From Allosaccharopolyspora coralli (GTDB lineage: Bacteria > Actinomycetota > Actinomycetes > Mycobacteriales > Pseudonocardiaceae), in assembly GCF_009664835.1 (NCBI RefSeq), contig NZ_CP045929.1, positions 3,906,001-3,970,000 on the forward strand: a DNA stretch of 64,000 nt. The letters run 5' to 3'. A program made the translations under genes and the position numbers. The notes beneath the pieces were generated by a model. The model made no database searches and was not told where the DNA came from. It saw only the letters and a list, made by a program, of their open reading frames with translations. This document shows positions 7,584 through 15,864 of the stretch, one piece after another; the stretch's first letter is position 1, and the number at the start of each line of letters is the position of its first letter.

Positions 7584-7616
7584 CCACACACAACACGCAA
7601 CGGAAGGGAGTGATCG

Positions 7617-7889
7617 GTGGTGCAGGTGCAGGCGGCGAATCGGCACGCGATCCGCAAGTACGAGGAATTCTGCAAGGCGCTGGACATGGTGCGGCAGGCG
7701 TTGGATGAGGCGCAGCCGTTGATCAAAACCATCAACGGCAAGGCCACGGGCCGGATGGACGGGTGGAAGATCCCCTCGCGGCAGCAGGTCGAAAAGACCT
7801 ACGGCAAGGCGCGGACCGAGTTGGACGCGCTGAACCAGGCGGCGAAGAAGTACGAGAAGGAACTGATCTCACGCGGATGGAGGGTCTAG
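7617..7889 (+). CDS. Small AICE protein, 90 residues, unknown
   Basis: A GTG start at 7617 (a second GTG follows at once) is preceded by GGAAGGGAG. The basic, helical product (NRHAIRKYEEFCKALDMVRQ, later KARTELDALNQAAKKYEKEL) looks like a short coiled coil with a basic end. No motif is recognised. It sits 2 bases before the next gene. Confidence 0.55.
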   Translation: MVQVQAANRHAIRKYEEFCKALDMVRQALDEAQPLIKTINGKATGRMDGWKIPSRQQVEKTYGKARTELDALNQAAKKYEKELISRGWRV

Positions 7890-7891
7890 GA

Positions 7892-8074
7892 ATGGGGCAC
7901 TTTCAAACAACGAACGCGGTCGAGGACATCGACAAGGCCATGTCCGAGCTGCGCCGGTCGATGCGCGGGTTGCAGATCCGCACCGCCGGGTTCAAACGCG
8001 ATCACGACGAACTGGCGCGGGCGGTCTCGGCGTTCACCGTCGATCTCACCGACGCCACCCCGAAAAACGACTAA
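7892..8074 (+). CDS. Small AICE protein, 60 residues, unknown
   Basis: The ATG at 7892 lies 2 bases after the previous stop, with GGAGGG upstream inside that gene's end. The product is helical (VEDIDKAMSELRRSMRGLQI) with no recognised domain. It is the last gene of the small-gene series and is followed by a stem-loop at 8101. Confidence 0.55.
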   Translation: MGHFQTTNAVEDIDKAMSELRRSMRGLQIRTAGFKRDHDELARAVSAFTVDLTDATPKND

Positions 8075-8100
8075 CCACACAGAGCAGACCGACAGCGCAC

Positions 8101-8152
8101 GGACGGGCTCGGCCACCCCAGCACATGACGGGGTGTCCGGGCCCGTCCTTTG
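8101..8152 (+). terminator. Stem-loop terminator before the translocase gene
   Basis: GGACGGGC (8101-8108) pairs with GCCCGTCC (8141-8148), followed by TTTGTG. It closes the small-gene transcript. The translocase gene starts 37 bases later and may be reached by read-through or its own promoter. Confidence 0.5.
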
Positions 8153-8188
8153 TGCGTGCAGACGAACGGAAACGGGAGTTGAGCAGCA

Positions 8189-9682
8189 ATGGGGATCAGT
8201 AAGCGACGGACGGGCGCGGAGTTCCGCGCGATGATGTGGATGGCGCGGCACCCCGGCATGAGTACGGCCCCGGCGTTCCTGGGTGCGGGTGTGCTCGAGT
8301 TGGGCCCGGTCACCGTGGGCAGCGCTCTCGCCGGGACGGCTGCGGCCGGGCTGGGCTGGTATCGGGCGCACCCGGATTCCTACGACAGCTACGCGGGCCC
8401 GGTGCTGCGGGCGTTTCGCCGCCGGTGGCTGCGCTACGTCGGCACGCGGTGGCGCGACATTATGGAGTCCTGCGGGCTCTCGAAGACCAAACGCAACACC
8501 GACCACGTCCTGACCCCGCGGCTGATGCGGGTGCGCTCGGCCGCCCCGTCGATCGACACGCTGTATGTTCGGCTGTTGCGGGGCCAGTCGGTCAAGCAGT
8601 TCCAGGACCGCCACGGCGAGTTGGCGGCGGCGTTCAAGGCCGACACCCTCGGCATCACCCCCGTCAAACCCCAAGTCGTGGCCATCACCGTCGTCCGCGG
8701 CAACCCGTTCGCCGACGTCATCGAGGCCACCGACATCCCCGCCGAAGCCAGCGATGTGGACTTCTCGGCGATCGAGCTGGGTGAGGACGAGTACGGCAAC
8801 ACCTGGACCGAACCCCTCGCCGGCAACCACTGGCTGGGAGCCGGGGCGATGGGCTCGGGCAAGTCCTCGCTGATCTGGAACGCGCTGCGAGCGCTGGGCC
8901 CGGCCATCCGGGACCGGCTCGTGGTGGTGGACATGTGCGATCTCAAGGGCGGCATGGAAACCAGCCAAGGCCGCCCCCTCTTCGACCACTACGCCACCGA
9001 CCCAGCCCACGCGCTCGAAGTCATCGAAGCCTTCCGCGACGAACTCAAAGACCGCGAAGCCCTCCTCGCCGAGCAGGGCGCACGGACGTTCACCCCGAGC
9101 GTCCAGACGCCGTTGCGGGTGTTGATGATCGATGAGCTGGCGATGATGACCGCCCTCGGCGATGCCAGCATCACCCGCACCGCCACCAAGGTCCTCGCCG
9201 AGATCCTCACCCAGGGCCGTGCGGCCGGGTTCTCCGTCTGCGTCTACGTGCAGGAACCCACCAAGGACATCGTCCCCATCCGAGATCTGTTCACGCGGCG
9301 GATGTGCCTGCGGGCGTTGACGGCGCTGCATCCGGACATGGTCCTCGGCGACGACGCCCGCGTCCGCGGCGCCATCGCCGACGAAATCCCCGCCGACCCG
9401 GAACACGCCGGGATCGGGTTCCGGGTCGATGACCGCACCCGCCGTCCCACCCGAGTCCGCGCCGGATACGTCCCCGACAACGGGATCACCGAACTCGTGG
9501 CCACCTGCACCCCGGACAGGGCCGAGTCCAACGTCATCGCCCTACCCGAGACCCGCGATCCCGGCGACGACACCCAGGACGACGACACCACCACCGAGAA
9601 CGGCGACCTCGACGACTTCGAGGACGAGATCGAGGTCATCGACGCCGACGACACCGACGACGATCAGGAGGACATCGCATGA
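8189..9682 (+). CDS. FtsK/SpoIIIE-type DNA translocase (TraB/TraSA-like)
   Basis: This 497-residue protein has an FtsK-like ATPase with Walker A GAMGSGKSS at about residue 218-226 and Walker B LMIDE at about 310. A hydrophobic stretch near residues 30-56 could anchor it in the membrane. The last 50 residues are very acidic (DDTQDDDTTTENGDLDDFED). In pSAM2-type AICEs one such protein pumps double-stranded DNA between hyphae without a relaxase, so this is probably the transfer protein. An ACGGGAG lies upstream. Its stop overlaps the next gene by ATGA. Confidence 0.88.
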   Translation: MGISKRRTGAEFRAMMWMARHPGMSTAPAFLGAGVLELGPVTVGSALAGTAAAGLGWYRAHPDSYDSYAGPVLRAFRRRWLRYVGTRWRDIMESCGLSKTKRNTDHVLTPRLMRVRSAAPSIDTLYVRLLRGQSVKQFQDRHGELAAAFKADTLGITPVKPQVVAITVVRGNPFADVIEATDIPAEASDVDFSAIELGEDEYGNTWTEPLAGNHWLGAGAMGSGKSSLIWNALRALGPAIRDRLVVVDMCDLKGGMETSQGRPLFDHYATDPAHALEVIEAFRDELKDREALLAEQGARTFTPSVQTPLRVLMIDELAMMTALGDASITRTATKVLAEILTQGRAAGFSVCVYVQEPTKDIVPIRDLFTRRMCLRALTALHPDMVLGDDARVRGAIADEIPADPEHAGIGFRVDDRTRRPTRVRAGYVPDNGITELVATCTPDRAESNVIALPETRDPGDDTQDDDTTTENGDLDDFEDEIEVIDADDTDDDQEDIA

Positions 9683-9957
9683 GCACCCCCACCCTGACCC
9701 GCACCACCCAGCACAGCGGGTATGCGGCTCCGACCGTGGACCGCCACACCGGCGGCGTCTGGTCGCAGACCCTCGACCACCGCGAGCAGCTGTGCCGCCT
9801 CGTGGTCGACACCCGCCACCCCGACCAGCCGTTCTACCTGCACGCCAAAGCCGCCCTGCGGCTGAACACCGAGAAACCGATGGGACGGCTACATGCGCGG
9901 GTGTGCCCGACCTGGCGGTGGGCCACCGCCACCGACCTCGACCACCACACCCACTGA
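9679..9957 (+). CDS. AICE protein of 92 residues, unknown
   Basis: Start and preceding stop overlap by 4 bases (ATGA), so translation is coupled to the translocase. The product is soluble with no known motif (REQLCRLVVDTRHPDQPFYL, ending VCPTWRWATATDLDHHTH). Its place after the translocase suggests a transfer or spread function, but nothing in the sequence proves it. Confidence 0.55.
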   Translation: MSTPTLTRTTQHSGYAAPTVDRHTGGVWSQTLDHREQLCRLVVDTRHPDQPFYLHAKAALRLNTEKPMGRLHARVCPTWRWATATDLDHHTH

Positions 9958-9974
9958 ACCGGAGGAACCCCACC

Positions 9975-10160
9975 ATGCAGCCGCTGTTGCACATCACCTT
10001 CACCGGCAAAGGCTTCGCCGTCTTCCTCGGCGTCATCCTCACCGTGATCGCCACGATCGGGATCGTCTGGCTCGTCTTCGGCACCACCCCCGCGATCCTG
10101 CTCGCCATCGGCCTCACCCTCCTGATCCAGGGCATCAAAGCCCTCGTCCGCTTCGACTAA
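9975..10160 (+). CDS. Small two-pass membrane protein (Spd-like)
   Basis: The 61-residue protein has two hydrophobic segments (GFAVFLGVILTVIATIGIVW and AILLAIGLTLLIQGI) separated by a short turn. GGAGGA lies 9 bases before the ATG. Small hydrophobic proteins next to the translocase in AICEs are often spread (Spd) proteins for movement along the mycelium. The role here is inferred from position. Confidence 0.55.
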   Translation: MQPLLHITFTGKGFAVFLGVILTVIATIGIVWLVFGTTPAILLAIGLTLLIQGIKALVRFD

Positions 10161-10190
10161 CCCGCACACCGCAGAAGGGAGGTGAGCACA

Positions 10191-11006
10191 ATGGACACCG
10201 CCCAGAACGACGAGGACGTGAAACCGAGTCGGGCGCACCGGTGGCTGGCACCGACCTCGCTGGTCATCGTCGCCCTCGCGGCCGTGATGGGCTGGGCCGC
10301 GAGTTTCGTCGGGCTGCACGCGTACGGACAGCACGCTATGGCCGGGTTCGGGTTCTGGTCCGCGTGGTTGCTTCCGGCGACCTTCGACGGGGCGGCCTTC
10401 GCCTGCACCCTGATGACCTACCGCTCCTCGCTACACGGACGCTCCGCCGCACGCGGACGAGCCCTGATGTGGGCATTCACCGCCGTGAGCGCGTGGATCA
10501 ACTGGATCCACCAACCCACACCGGACACCCGCCTCGTCGCCGCCGGACTCCCCGTCGCCGCCGTCGCCGTGTTCGATGTGGTCCTCGGTGAACTGCGGGC
10601 CGACTACGAGGCACGTCACGGACGGCAGGCGTTCCGGCTGCGCCCCGGGCTGCTGGTGCTGCGGTGGCTGGTCGACCGCACCGGCACCGCATCGGCGTTC
10701 CGGGAGCGGATCACCGCCATCCCGGTCGCCCAGCTCGCCGGACTCGCCACCGACTCGGCGACCGAGGCAACACCGGAACGCACACCAGCACCGGAAACCG
10801 CGGACACGGCACCACCGGTCGGGGTGAAGCTACCGGCCGAGATGACCGAGAAGATCCGCCACGCCCACCACGAGGCCACCCAAGCGGGCCGGGAGTTCAC
10901 CGCGGCCGACGTCCGTGCACTGGTCAAGGTTCCTGCCGGGATGGCCGACCGGATCGTGGCCGACTTGCACACCCGCAACGGACACGCCCTGATCGGAACG
11001 CACTAA
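10191..11006 (+). CDS. DUF2637 membrane protein
   Basis: The N-terminal half contains about four membrane segments (LVIVALAAVMGWAASFVGLH onward, then WSAWLLPATFDGAAF, ALMWAFTAVSAWINW and VAAGLPVAAVAVFDVV), the layout of DUF2637 proteins found in actinobacterial plasmids and AICEs. The C-terminal 90 residues are cytoplasmic and helical (TEKIRHAHHEATQAGREFTA) and resemble a DNA- or partner-binding tail. GGGAGG lies 10 bases before the ATG at 10191. A GTG at 10182 overlaps that ribosome site and is not preferred. The family's function is unknown. Confidence 0.75.
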   Translation: MDTAQNDEDVKPSRAHRWLAPTSLVIVALAAVMGWAASFVGLHAYGQHAMAGFGFWSAWLLPATFDGAAFACTLMTYRSSLHGRSAARGRALMWAFTAVSAWINWIHQPTPDTRLVAAGLPVAAVAVFDVVLGELRADYEARHGRQAFRLRPGLLVLRWLVDRTGTASAFRERITAIPVAQLAGLATDSATEATPERTPAPETADTAPPVGVKLPAEMTEKIRHAHHEATQAGREFTAADVRALVKVPAGMADRIVADLHTRNGHALIGTH

Positions 11007-11030
11007 CTGAATCTAGAGACCCACCCAGCT

Positions 11031-11069
11031 CGGCGGACGTGTCGAGCCACTGGGCCGGGGCGTCCGCCG
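11031..11069 (+). terminator. Stem-loop in the leader of the replication gene
   Basis: CGGCGGACG (11031-11039) pairs with CGTCCGCCG (11061-11069) between the DUF2637 gene and the replication initiator. It may end the upstream transcript or form part of the origin or leader control of rep. Confidence 0.45.
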
Positions 11070-11092
11070 CTTCCCACACCGGAGGTGACGCG

Positions 11093-12589
11093 ATGCCACC
11101 CGGCACCGTTGATCGCATGACCCGCCGCATGCAGGCGACGGACTATCGCAGCTGGCGCGAGCAGGTCGAACGCACCGGAGGCTGCACCCACCCCGTGAAG
11201 ATGAGCGGCCACCACTCGATCACCGACCGAACCACCGGCGCCGTCCTCTCTTCCCATACCGGCCAGATCATGGCCCCCTGTGGCAACCGCCGCGAAAGCG
11301 TCTGCGTCGCGTGTTCGGACCGCTACGCCGCCGACGCCTTCCACCTCCTGCGTGCGGGCCTGTCCGGCGGAACGAAGGGCATCCCCGAGCAGGTGTCAGA
11401 GAAGCCGCGGCTGTTCGTCACCCTGACCGCTCCGTCGTTCGGCCCGGTCCACAACCGCCCCACCACACCCAACGGGAAACGTCGCCCGTGTGCATGTGGC
11501 CGGTGGCACCACGAACACGACCCCGCCCTCGGACAACCGCTCGACCCCGAGACGTACGACTACACCGGGCACGTGCTCTGGCAAGCCCACGCCGGACTGC
11601 TGTGGGGACGGTTCCGCACCCACCTGGCGCGGCACCTCGCGCGGGCGGCCGGGATCACCGTCCGCGAGTTCTCGAAGCACGCGCGGATCTCGTTCGCCAA
11701 GGTCGCCGAATACCAACGACGCGGACTCATCCACTTCCACGCCGTCATCCGCCTCGACGGACCCGACGGACCCCTGGATGCCACCCCGTCATGGGGCAGC
11801 ACCGAAGTCCTCACCGACGCCGTCCACGCCGCCCACGCCACCGCTCGCCTCACCTCCCCGGAGGTCGACGGGCACCGCTGGGCCCTCGCCTGGGGTGCGC
11901 AGGTTGACGTGCGCCCCATCCGCCCGGCGAACGCCTCCCAGTTCGGGGACGAACACGGCGTCATCACCGACGACCGGCTCGCCTCCTACGTGGCCAAGTA
12001 CGCCACCAAGGGCACCGGCAAATCCGAAGCCACCGACCGCCCCATCCGCTCGCAAGGCCACATCGACCACCTCGCCGTCTCCGAGCACCACCGACGCATC
12101 ATCCGCACCGCCTGGTCGCTGGCCGCCCCGGTGCCGTGCCCGGACTGCCACCCGAACGGCGAACACACTGGTGAGGGCTGTGGATGCCCGGTCGGCAGTT
12201 GCGAGACCTGCGGCGGTGGCGGACTTGTCAGCCGCACCACCCTTGGCCACCACTCCGGCCAACTGGCCCCGGAGAAGTCGGACCCGATCGACGCGCTCAA
12301 CCTCCGGCGGTGGGCACACATGCTCGCCTTCCGCGGGCACTTCCTATCGAAGTCCCGCGAGTACTCCACCACCTTCGGCGAGCTCCGCGACGCACGATCC
12401 CAGTTCCGCCACGAAGCCGCACTCGACGCCCTCGGCATCACCGACCCCGACTCGGTGCTCGTGGTCAACCACTGGGACATGACCTCAGTCGGCCACCGCG
12501 ACGACGACGAACGCGAACTCGCCGCCGCCATCGCCGACAACCACCGCCAAGCACGCAAACACCGCCACACCAACGAAAGAAAGGACTGA
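11093..12589 (+). CDS. repSA: Replication initiator (RepSA-like, HUH type)
   Basis: The 498-residue protein resembles rolling-circle initiators of pSAM2-type elements. LIHFHAVIRLDG (about residues 212-223) provides the two-histidine HUH metal motif, and SYVAKYATKG (about 300) the conserved tyrosine/lysine helix that would hold the nicking tyrosine. Clustered cysteines follow (CPDCHP, GCGCPVGSCETCGG), suggesting a zinc-binding region. The ATG at 11093 follows GGAGGT by 6 bases. A far longer upstream frame exists but lies over the DUF2637 gene. The product would nick the double-strand origin after excision. The stop lies 2 bases before xis. Confidence 0.85.
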   Translation: MPPGTVDRMTRRMQATDYRSWREQVERTGGCTHPVKMSGHHSITDRTTGAVLSSHTGQIMAPCGNRRESVCVACSDRYAADAFHLLRAGLSGGTKGIPEQVSEKPRLFVTLTAPSFGPVHNRPTTPNGKRRPCACGRWHHEHDPALGQPLDPETYDYTGHVLWQAHAGLLWGRFRTHLARHLARAAGITVREFSKHARISFAKVAEYQRRGLIHFHAVIRLDGPDGPLDATPSWGSTEVLTDAVHAAHATARLTSPEVDGHRWALAWGAQVDVRPIRPANASQFGDEHGVITDDRLASYVAKYATKGTGKSEATDRPIRSQGHIDHLAVSEHHRRIIRTAWSLAAPVPCPDCHPNGEHTGEGCGCPVGSCETCGGGGLVSRTTLGHHSGQLAPEKSDPIDALNLRRWAHMLAFRGHFLSKSREYSTTFGELRDARSQFRHEAALDALGITDPDSVLVVNHWDMTSVGHRDDDERELAAAIADNHRQARKHRHTNERKD

Positions 12590-12591
12590 CC

Positions 12592-12774
12592 ATGATCCGC
12601 AACCTGTGGAGCCCCACCGACGTCGCCGACTACCTCGGCGTGCCCGTCCAAACCGTCTACGGGTGGCGAAAGGTCGGGTCTGGACCGCCGGGGCGTCGCG
12701 TGGGCAAACACGTCCGCTACAAGCCCGACCAGGTCGAAGCCTGGTTCGACGGCCTATGCGAAGGGATCATCTGA
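12592..12774 (+). CDS. xis: Excisionase (MerR-like HTH)
   Basis: A 60-residue protein consisting of one winged helix-turn-helix (WSPTDVADYLGVPVQTVYGW, then GRRVGKHVRYKPDQVEAWF), the HTH_17 form of actinobacterial Xis. GAAAGGA lies about 8 bases upstream. Its stop overlaps the integrase ATG (TGATG), so xis and int are translated together, as in other AICEs. It would bend DNA at the attachment arms and direct the integrase towards excision. Confidence 0.88.
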   Translation: MIRNLWSPTDVADYLGVPVQTVYGWRKVGSGPPGRRVGKHVRYKPDQVEAWFDGLCEGII

Positions 12775-13898
12775 TGGCTGACATTGATGACCGCTGGTAC
12801 CGCAAGGGTCCAGATGGCGAGGACATTCCGACCCCGCGTCACGGTCAGGGGTCACGCTGGCTTCTGCGGTGGCGCGACCCCAGCGGCGTCCAACGGAAGA
12901 AGAGCTTCAAGCGCAAGGCGGAGGCCCAGAAGTTCGCGACGGATGTCGAGCACCGGATGCTGTCCGGCTCGTACGTTGCACCGCACGCGGGTCGGGTTCT
13001 GGTGGACGAGTCGGCTCGTCAGTGGCTCGACGCTCAGGCGCACCTCTCGCGGTCCACATTCGCTCGGTACGAGATCGCAGTGAACACGCATATCCGCCCG
13101 CGTTGGGGGCGCGTGCAGCTTGCGGCAGTGACTCACGCCGACGTGCAGCAATGGGTCTCGGCGTTGGCCCGGGAGTACTCCGCTGCCTCGGTGATCAAGG
13201 TGCATCGGGTCTTCTCGCAGATCATGTCGTGGGCAGTACGGGATGCTCGGATCAGTCAGAATCCTGCGGATGGCGTCCGGCTCCCTCGGCCTGCACCACC
13301 GGACCATCGATATCTCGATCACCGCCAGGTCACCGAGTTGGCCGACGCGTGCGGGACGAGCGGGCTTGTCGTGCGGTTTCTTGCCTACACGGGGCTCCGA
13401 TGGGGCGAGTTGGCTGCATTGAAAGTCAAGCGAGTGGATCTCGTGCGGCGACGTGTGCTGATCGCCGAGTCGGTGACCGAGGTCAACGGGGAGCTGGTGT
13501 GGGGCACCACGAAGACACACGAGCGGAGGTCGGTCCCGCTTCCTCGGTTTCTTGCGGAGGCCGTGGCACACCTCGTGGCGCACCGGGCGTCCGACGACCT
13601 GCTGTTCAGTTCGCCGCGTGGGGGTGTGCTCCGCGTGCGGAACTTTCGGCGTGGAGTGTTCGACCGTGCGGTCAAGGAGGTCGGACTGACCGGATTTCAC
13701 CCACATGAGCTACGTCACACGGCGGCTTCGTTGGCGATCGCTTCGGGTGCAGACGTGAAGATCGTCCAACAGATGCTGGGCCACAAGACCGCGACGATGA
13801 CGCTGGACCTCTACGGCCACCTATTCCCGGACCGGTTGAACGACATCGCTGATCGGATGGACCGTGAGGCATGTGCCCCAGATGTGCCCCGCGAGTGA
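12774..13898 (+). CDS. int: Tyrosine site-specific integrase
   Basis: The 374-residue enzyme has the N-terminal arm-binding and SAM-like core-binding domains, then the catalytic domain with Arg in TGLRWGEL (about 205), HELRHT (His and Arg, about 310), LGH and the nucleophile in LDLYGHLF (about 345). It integrates and excises the element at the tRNA-Arg att site, whose core begins 29 bases after its stop codon. The 22-bp candidate arm site overlaps its last codons (13869-13890). The long upstream frame from 12606 lies over xis and is not used. Confidence 0.95.
   Translation: MADIDDRWYRKGPDGEDIPTPRHGQGSRWLLRWRDPSGVQRKKSFKRKAEAQKFATDVEHRMLSGSYVAPHAGRVLVDESARQWLDAQAHLSRSTFARYEIAVNTHIRPRWGRVQLAAVTHADVQQWVSALAREYSAASVIKVHRVFSQIMSWAVRDARISQNPADGVRLPRPAPPDHRYLDHRQVTELADACGTSGLVVRFLAYTGLRWGELAALKVKRVDLVRRRVLIAESVTEVNGELVWGTTKTHERRSVPLPRFLAEAVAHLVAHRASDDLLFSSPRGGVLRVRNFRRGVFDRAVKEVGLTGFHPHELRHTAASLAIASGADVKIVQQMLGHKTATMTLDLYGHLFPDRLNDIADRMDREACAPDVPRE
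13869..13890. promoter_or_regulatory. Candidate integrase arm-binding site, right
   Basis: This is the identical partner of 3217-3238, in the same orientation, 38 bases from the attR core and inside the last codons of int. The tandem TGTGCCCC units would therefore lie on both sides of the core in the excised circle. Confidence 0.5.
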
Positions 13899-13927
13899 TC
13901 TTGGCTCACGGCTGCACCGCTCTGACC

Positions 13928-13977
13928 TGGGCGCCCTCGGCAGGACTCGAACCTGCGACACCTGCCTCCGGAGGGCA
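13928..13977. repeat. attR: 50-bp core within the tRNA-Arg gene
   Basis: This 50-bp copy is identical to 3067-3116. It restores the 3' half of the tRNA, up to the anticodon loop, so the tRNA stays functional after integration. Confidence 0.92.
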
Positions 13978-14004
13978 GTGCTCTATCCGCTGAGCTACGA
14001 GGGC
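13932..14004 (-). tRNA. tRNA-Arg (anticodon CCG)
   Basis: On the minus strand a 73-base cloverleaf runs from GCCCTCG at 14004 to the discriminator G at 13932. Acceptor GCCCTCG/CGAGGGC, D arm GCTC/GAGC, anticodon arm CTGCC-CTCCGGA-GGCAG and T arm GCAGG-TTCGAAT-CCTGC all pair. The loop gives anticodon CCG, reading CGG. CCA is not encoded. The gene is the integration target of the AICE, and its 3' half comes from the element's att site. Confidence 0.97.
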
Positions 14005-14144
14005 ACGTCTTGCTTGTGATGCACACCTTATCGCATCACTACTCCCGGCCCGGCGGGGGTCCAACTGGGTGTCGGAGAGGGCACACCTGGCACCGATTGC
14101 ATTCATGCGCATCTCACTATATATCTGGACGGGGAGGTATGGCG

Positions 14145-15062
14145 ATGGGTCACGGACACGGACACGGGACGGCAGCCGACGGCGTCAGCGCCTCGGCGCA
14201 GTACGTCCGCAGGCTCGCATTGGCATTCGGAGTGCTCGCCGTGTTCTTCGTGCTCGAGGCAACCGTCGGGTACCTCAGTTCCTCCCTAGCGCTACTCTCG
14301 GACGCCGGTCACATGCTCACCGATGTGCTCGGCGTAGGCATGGCCCTCGCCGCGATCATCACGGCGCGCAGACCCACAAAGAGCAACCGTACCTTCGGGC
14401 TTTACCGAGTCGAGGTCCTCGCAGCACTGGCGAACTCCGTCCTACTCTTCGGCATTGCCGCATACATCCTCTACGAAGCGGTCGGACGATTTCGCGAACC
14501 CACCGAAGTCGCCGGCCTACCGGTGATGTTGACGGCCACGGCCGGCTTGGCCGCCAACCTCGTCGCGTTCGCGCTACTCCGCCCCGGATCGCAGGCAAGC
14601 CTGAACATGCGGGGCGCATACCTCGAGGTCCTCGCTGACACGGTCGGCTCAGTGGGAGTGCTGATCGGCGGATTTCTCACCTGGGCGTTCGGCTGGTGGT
14701 ACGTGGATCCCCTCGTCGCGATCGGAGTGGGACTGTTCGTACTCCCGCGCACCATCAAGCTGGCGCGACAGGCACTCCGGATCCTGGTGCAGGAAGCACC
14801 CGAACGTGTCGATGTCCCGAAGCTCGAGCAGGACCTCACGCATCTGCCTGCCGTGACCGAGGTTCACGACGTTCACGTCTGGACCCTCACTTCCGGCATG
14901 GAGGTCGCATCGGCTCACCTCGCGACTCGGGCCGACGCCAACCCTGGCGACGTACTTCTGGCCGCACAACAGATGCTGCGGCAGCGATACGACATCGACC
15001 ACGCGACCCTTCAGGTCGAGTCCTCCGAGTGCGCCCGCCGATGCGCCTCGCTCCGTTGGTGA
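14145..15062 (+). CDS. Cation diffusion facilitator (Zn/Co/Cd exporter)
   Basis: The 305-residue membrane protein begins with a histidine-rich stretch (MGHGHGHG) typical of metal exporters. SDAGHMLTDVLGVG in the second membrane helix and LEVLADTVGSVG in the fifth carry the HxxxD and D residues of the zinc site. Six membrane segments are followed by a cytoplasmic ferredoxin-like domain (VHDVHVWTLTSGMEVASAHL). GGGGAGG lies 7 bases before the ATG at 14145. An ATG at 14139 is too close to it. The TGA stop lies within the GTGACAG end of a 56-bp palindrome. Confidence 0.88.
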   Translation: MGHGHGHGTAADGVSASAQYVRRLALAFGVLAVFFVLEATVGYLSSSLALLSDAGHMLTDVLGVGMALAAIITARRPTKSNRTFGLYRVEVLAALANSVLLFGIAAYILYEAVGRFREPTEVAGLPVMLTATAGLAANLVAFALLRPGSQASLNMRGAYLEVLADTVGSVGVLIGGFLTWAFGWWYVDPLVAIGVGLFVLPRTIKLARQALRILVQEAPERVDVPKLEQDLTHLPAVTEVHDVHVWTLTSGMEVASAHLATRADANPGDVLLAAQQMLRQRYDIDHATLQVESSECARRCASLRW

Positions 15063-15114
15063 CAGTAGGGGAACTTTCCTGTCACCCGTGACAGGAAAGT
15101 TCCCCTACTGTCAC
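15059..15114. repeat. 56-bp palindrome family, full copy
   Basis: Both 27-bp arms are present, with GTGACAGTAGGGGAAC on the left matched by GTTCCCCTACTGTCAC on the right. The extra-G variant is thus carried on both arms. The TGA of the CDF gene (15060-15062) is bases 2-4 of the repeat. Confidence 0.9.
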
Positions 15115-15864
15115 GGCATCGGCTGGCCGCAGTGGTCACCCCGGGCGAACGGCGCGCGCCCGTCCGTGTGCCGAAGGTGCCTCACGTAATCGTGATGACC
15201 GGGAGCCCAGATCGAACTGGGCCGCCATCGGGCCAGCAGATTCAACCACTGATTTACACATTCTGATGAACATAAAGATCACTTACTGTGCACGGAGTGA
15301 TCGTTGCGCCCGTTCATCGGGACCCGGACCGGTGAGCCGCCACGCACGGACAGACACGGTTGATCCTGTTGCTTCTGGGGCATCTCCGCTGCTCACGATC
15401 GTTGTTACAGCTCAGTGAGCCGCCAATGGCGACTACACGAACGCGGCATTGCACCACCGAAACGTTCACACTTGAGGCCCATCGAGCACGATGCACCCAT
15501 CGAGCGACAACTCGGCGCGTCGGCGACACCAGCATCGCCACGATCAGTGTTTGGATTCGGAACACTAGCCACGACAATCCGACTTTTTGATCTTCAAACC
15601 GTCGAAATGCCAGTTCAGAGGCCTAGCGTCGACGACGGTAGACGAGAGATCAACGAAAGGTAGTGTCCTGGCCGGAAACCCCGCAGCACCCGGAACGGCG
15701 CAATCGCCCGACGAGACCGGAAGCGAGCATCCGTTCCGACTCCCCGAACCTTCGAACTCGGTGCAGTGCGGGAAAGAACTGCCGCGCACAACTGATGGAC
15801 CCCCGATCCACCATTCACACGCGCTGTTGCCCCGAAACCCGACGGCGCGAGAAGGGACTGCGTC
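15115..15864. other. 750-base region without a gene upstream of the cvn operon
   Basis: No frame here has convincing codon use or a family match. It probably contains the promoter of cvnABCD. A tRNA-like T-arm (GCCCAG-ATCGAA-CTGGGC, 15205-15222) is present without a matching cloverleaf. Confidence 0.5.

Larger units (their letters stand above)
3067..13977. mobile_element. Integrated AICE (pSAM2/SLP1-like conjugative element) in tRNA-Arg(CCG)
   Basis: A 10.9-kb segment is bounded by identical 50-bp direct repeats. The right copy forms the anticodon-to-3'-end half of an intact tRNA-Arg gene. The segment holds the standard AICE set: tyrosine integrase next to attR, excisionase, HUH replication initiator, DUF2637 protein, small membrane protein, FtsK/TraB-like DNA translocase, GntR and XRE regulators, Nudix and HD phosphohydrolases. 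Gene order int-xis-rep-tra is that of pSAM2 and SLP1. All modules look intact, so excision, replication and mycelial transfer are plausible. None of the 56-bp palindromes common in the flanks occurs inside, which supports a separate origin. Confidence 0.92.

Noticed and set aside
15190-15265. tRNA-like sequence with a T-arm resembling GCCCAG-TTCGAT-CTGGGC on the minus strand
   Set aside because: The T loop has the wrong size, no acceptor stem pairs at the right distance and no D arm is found, so it is at best a remnant.
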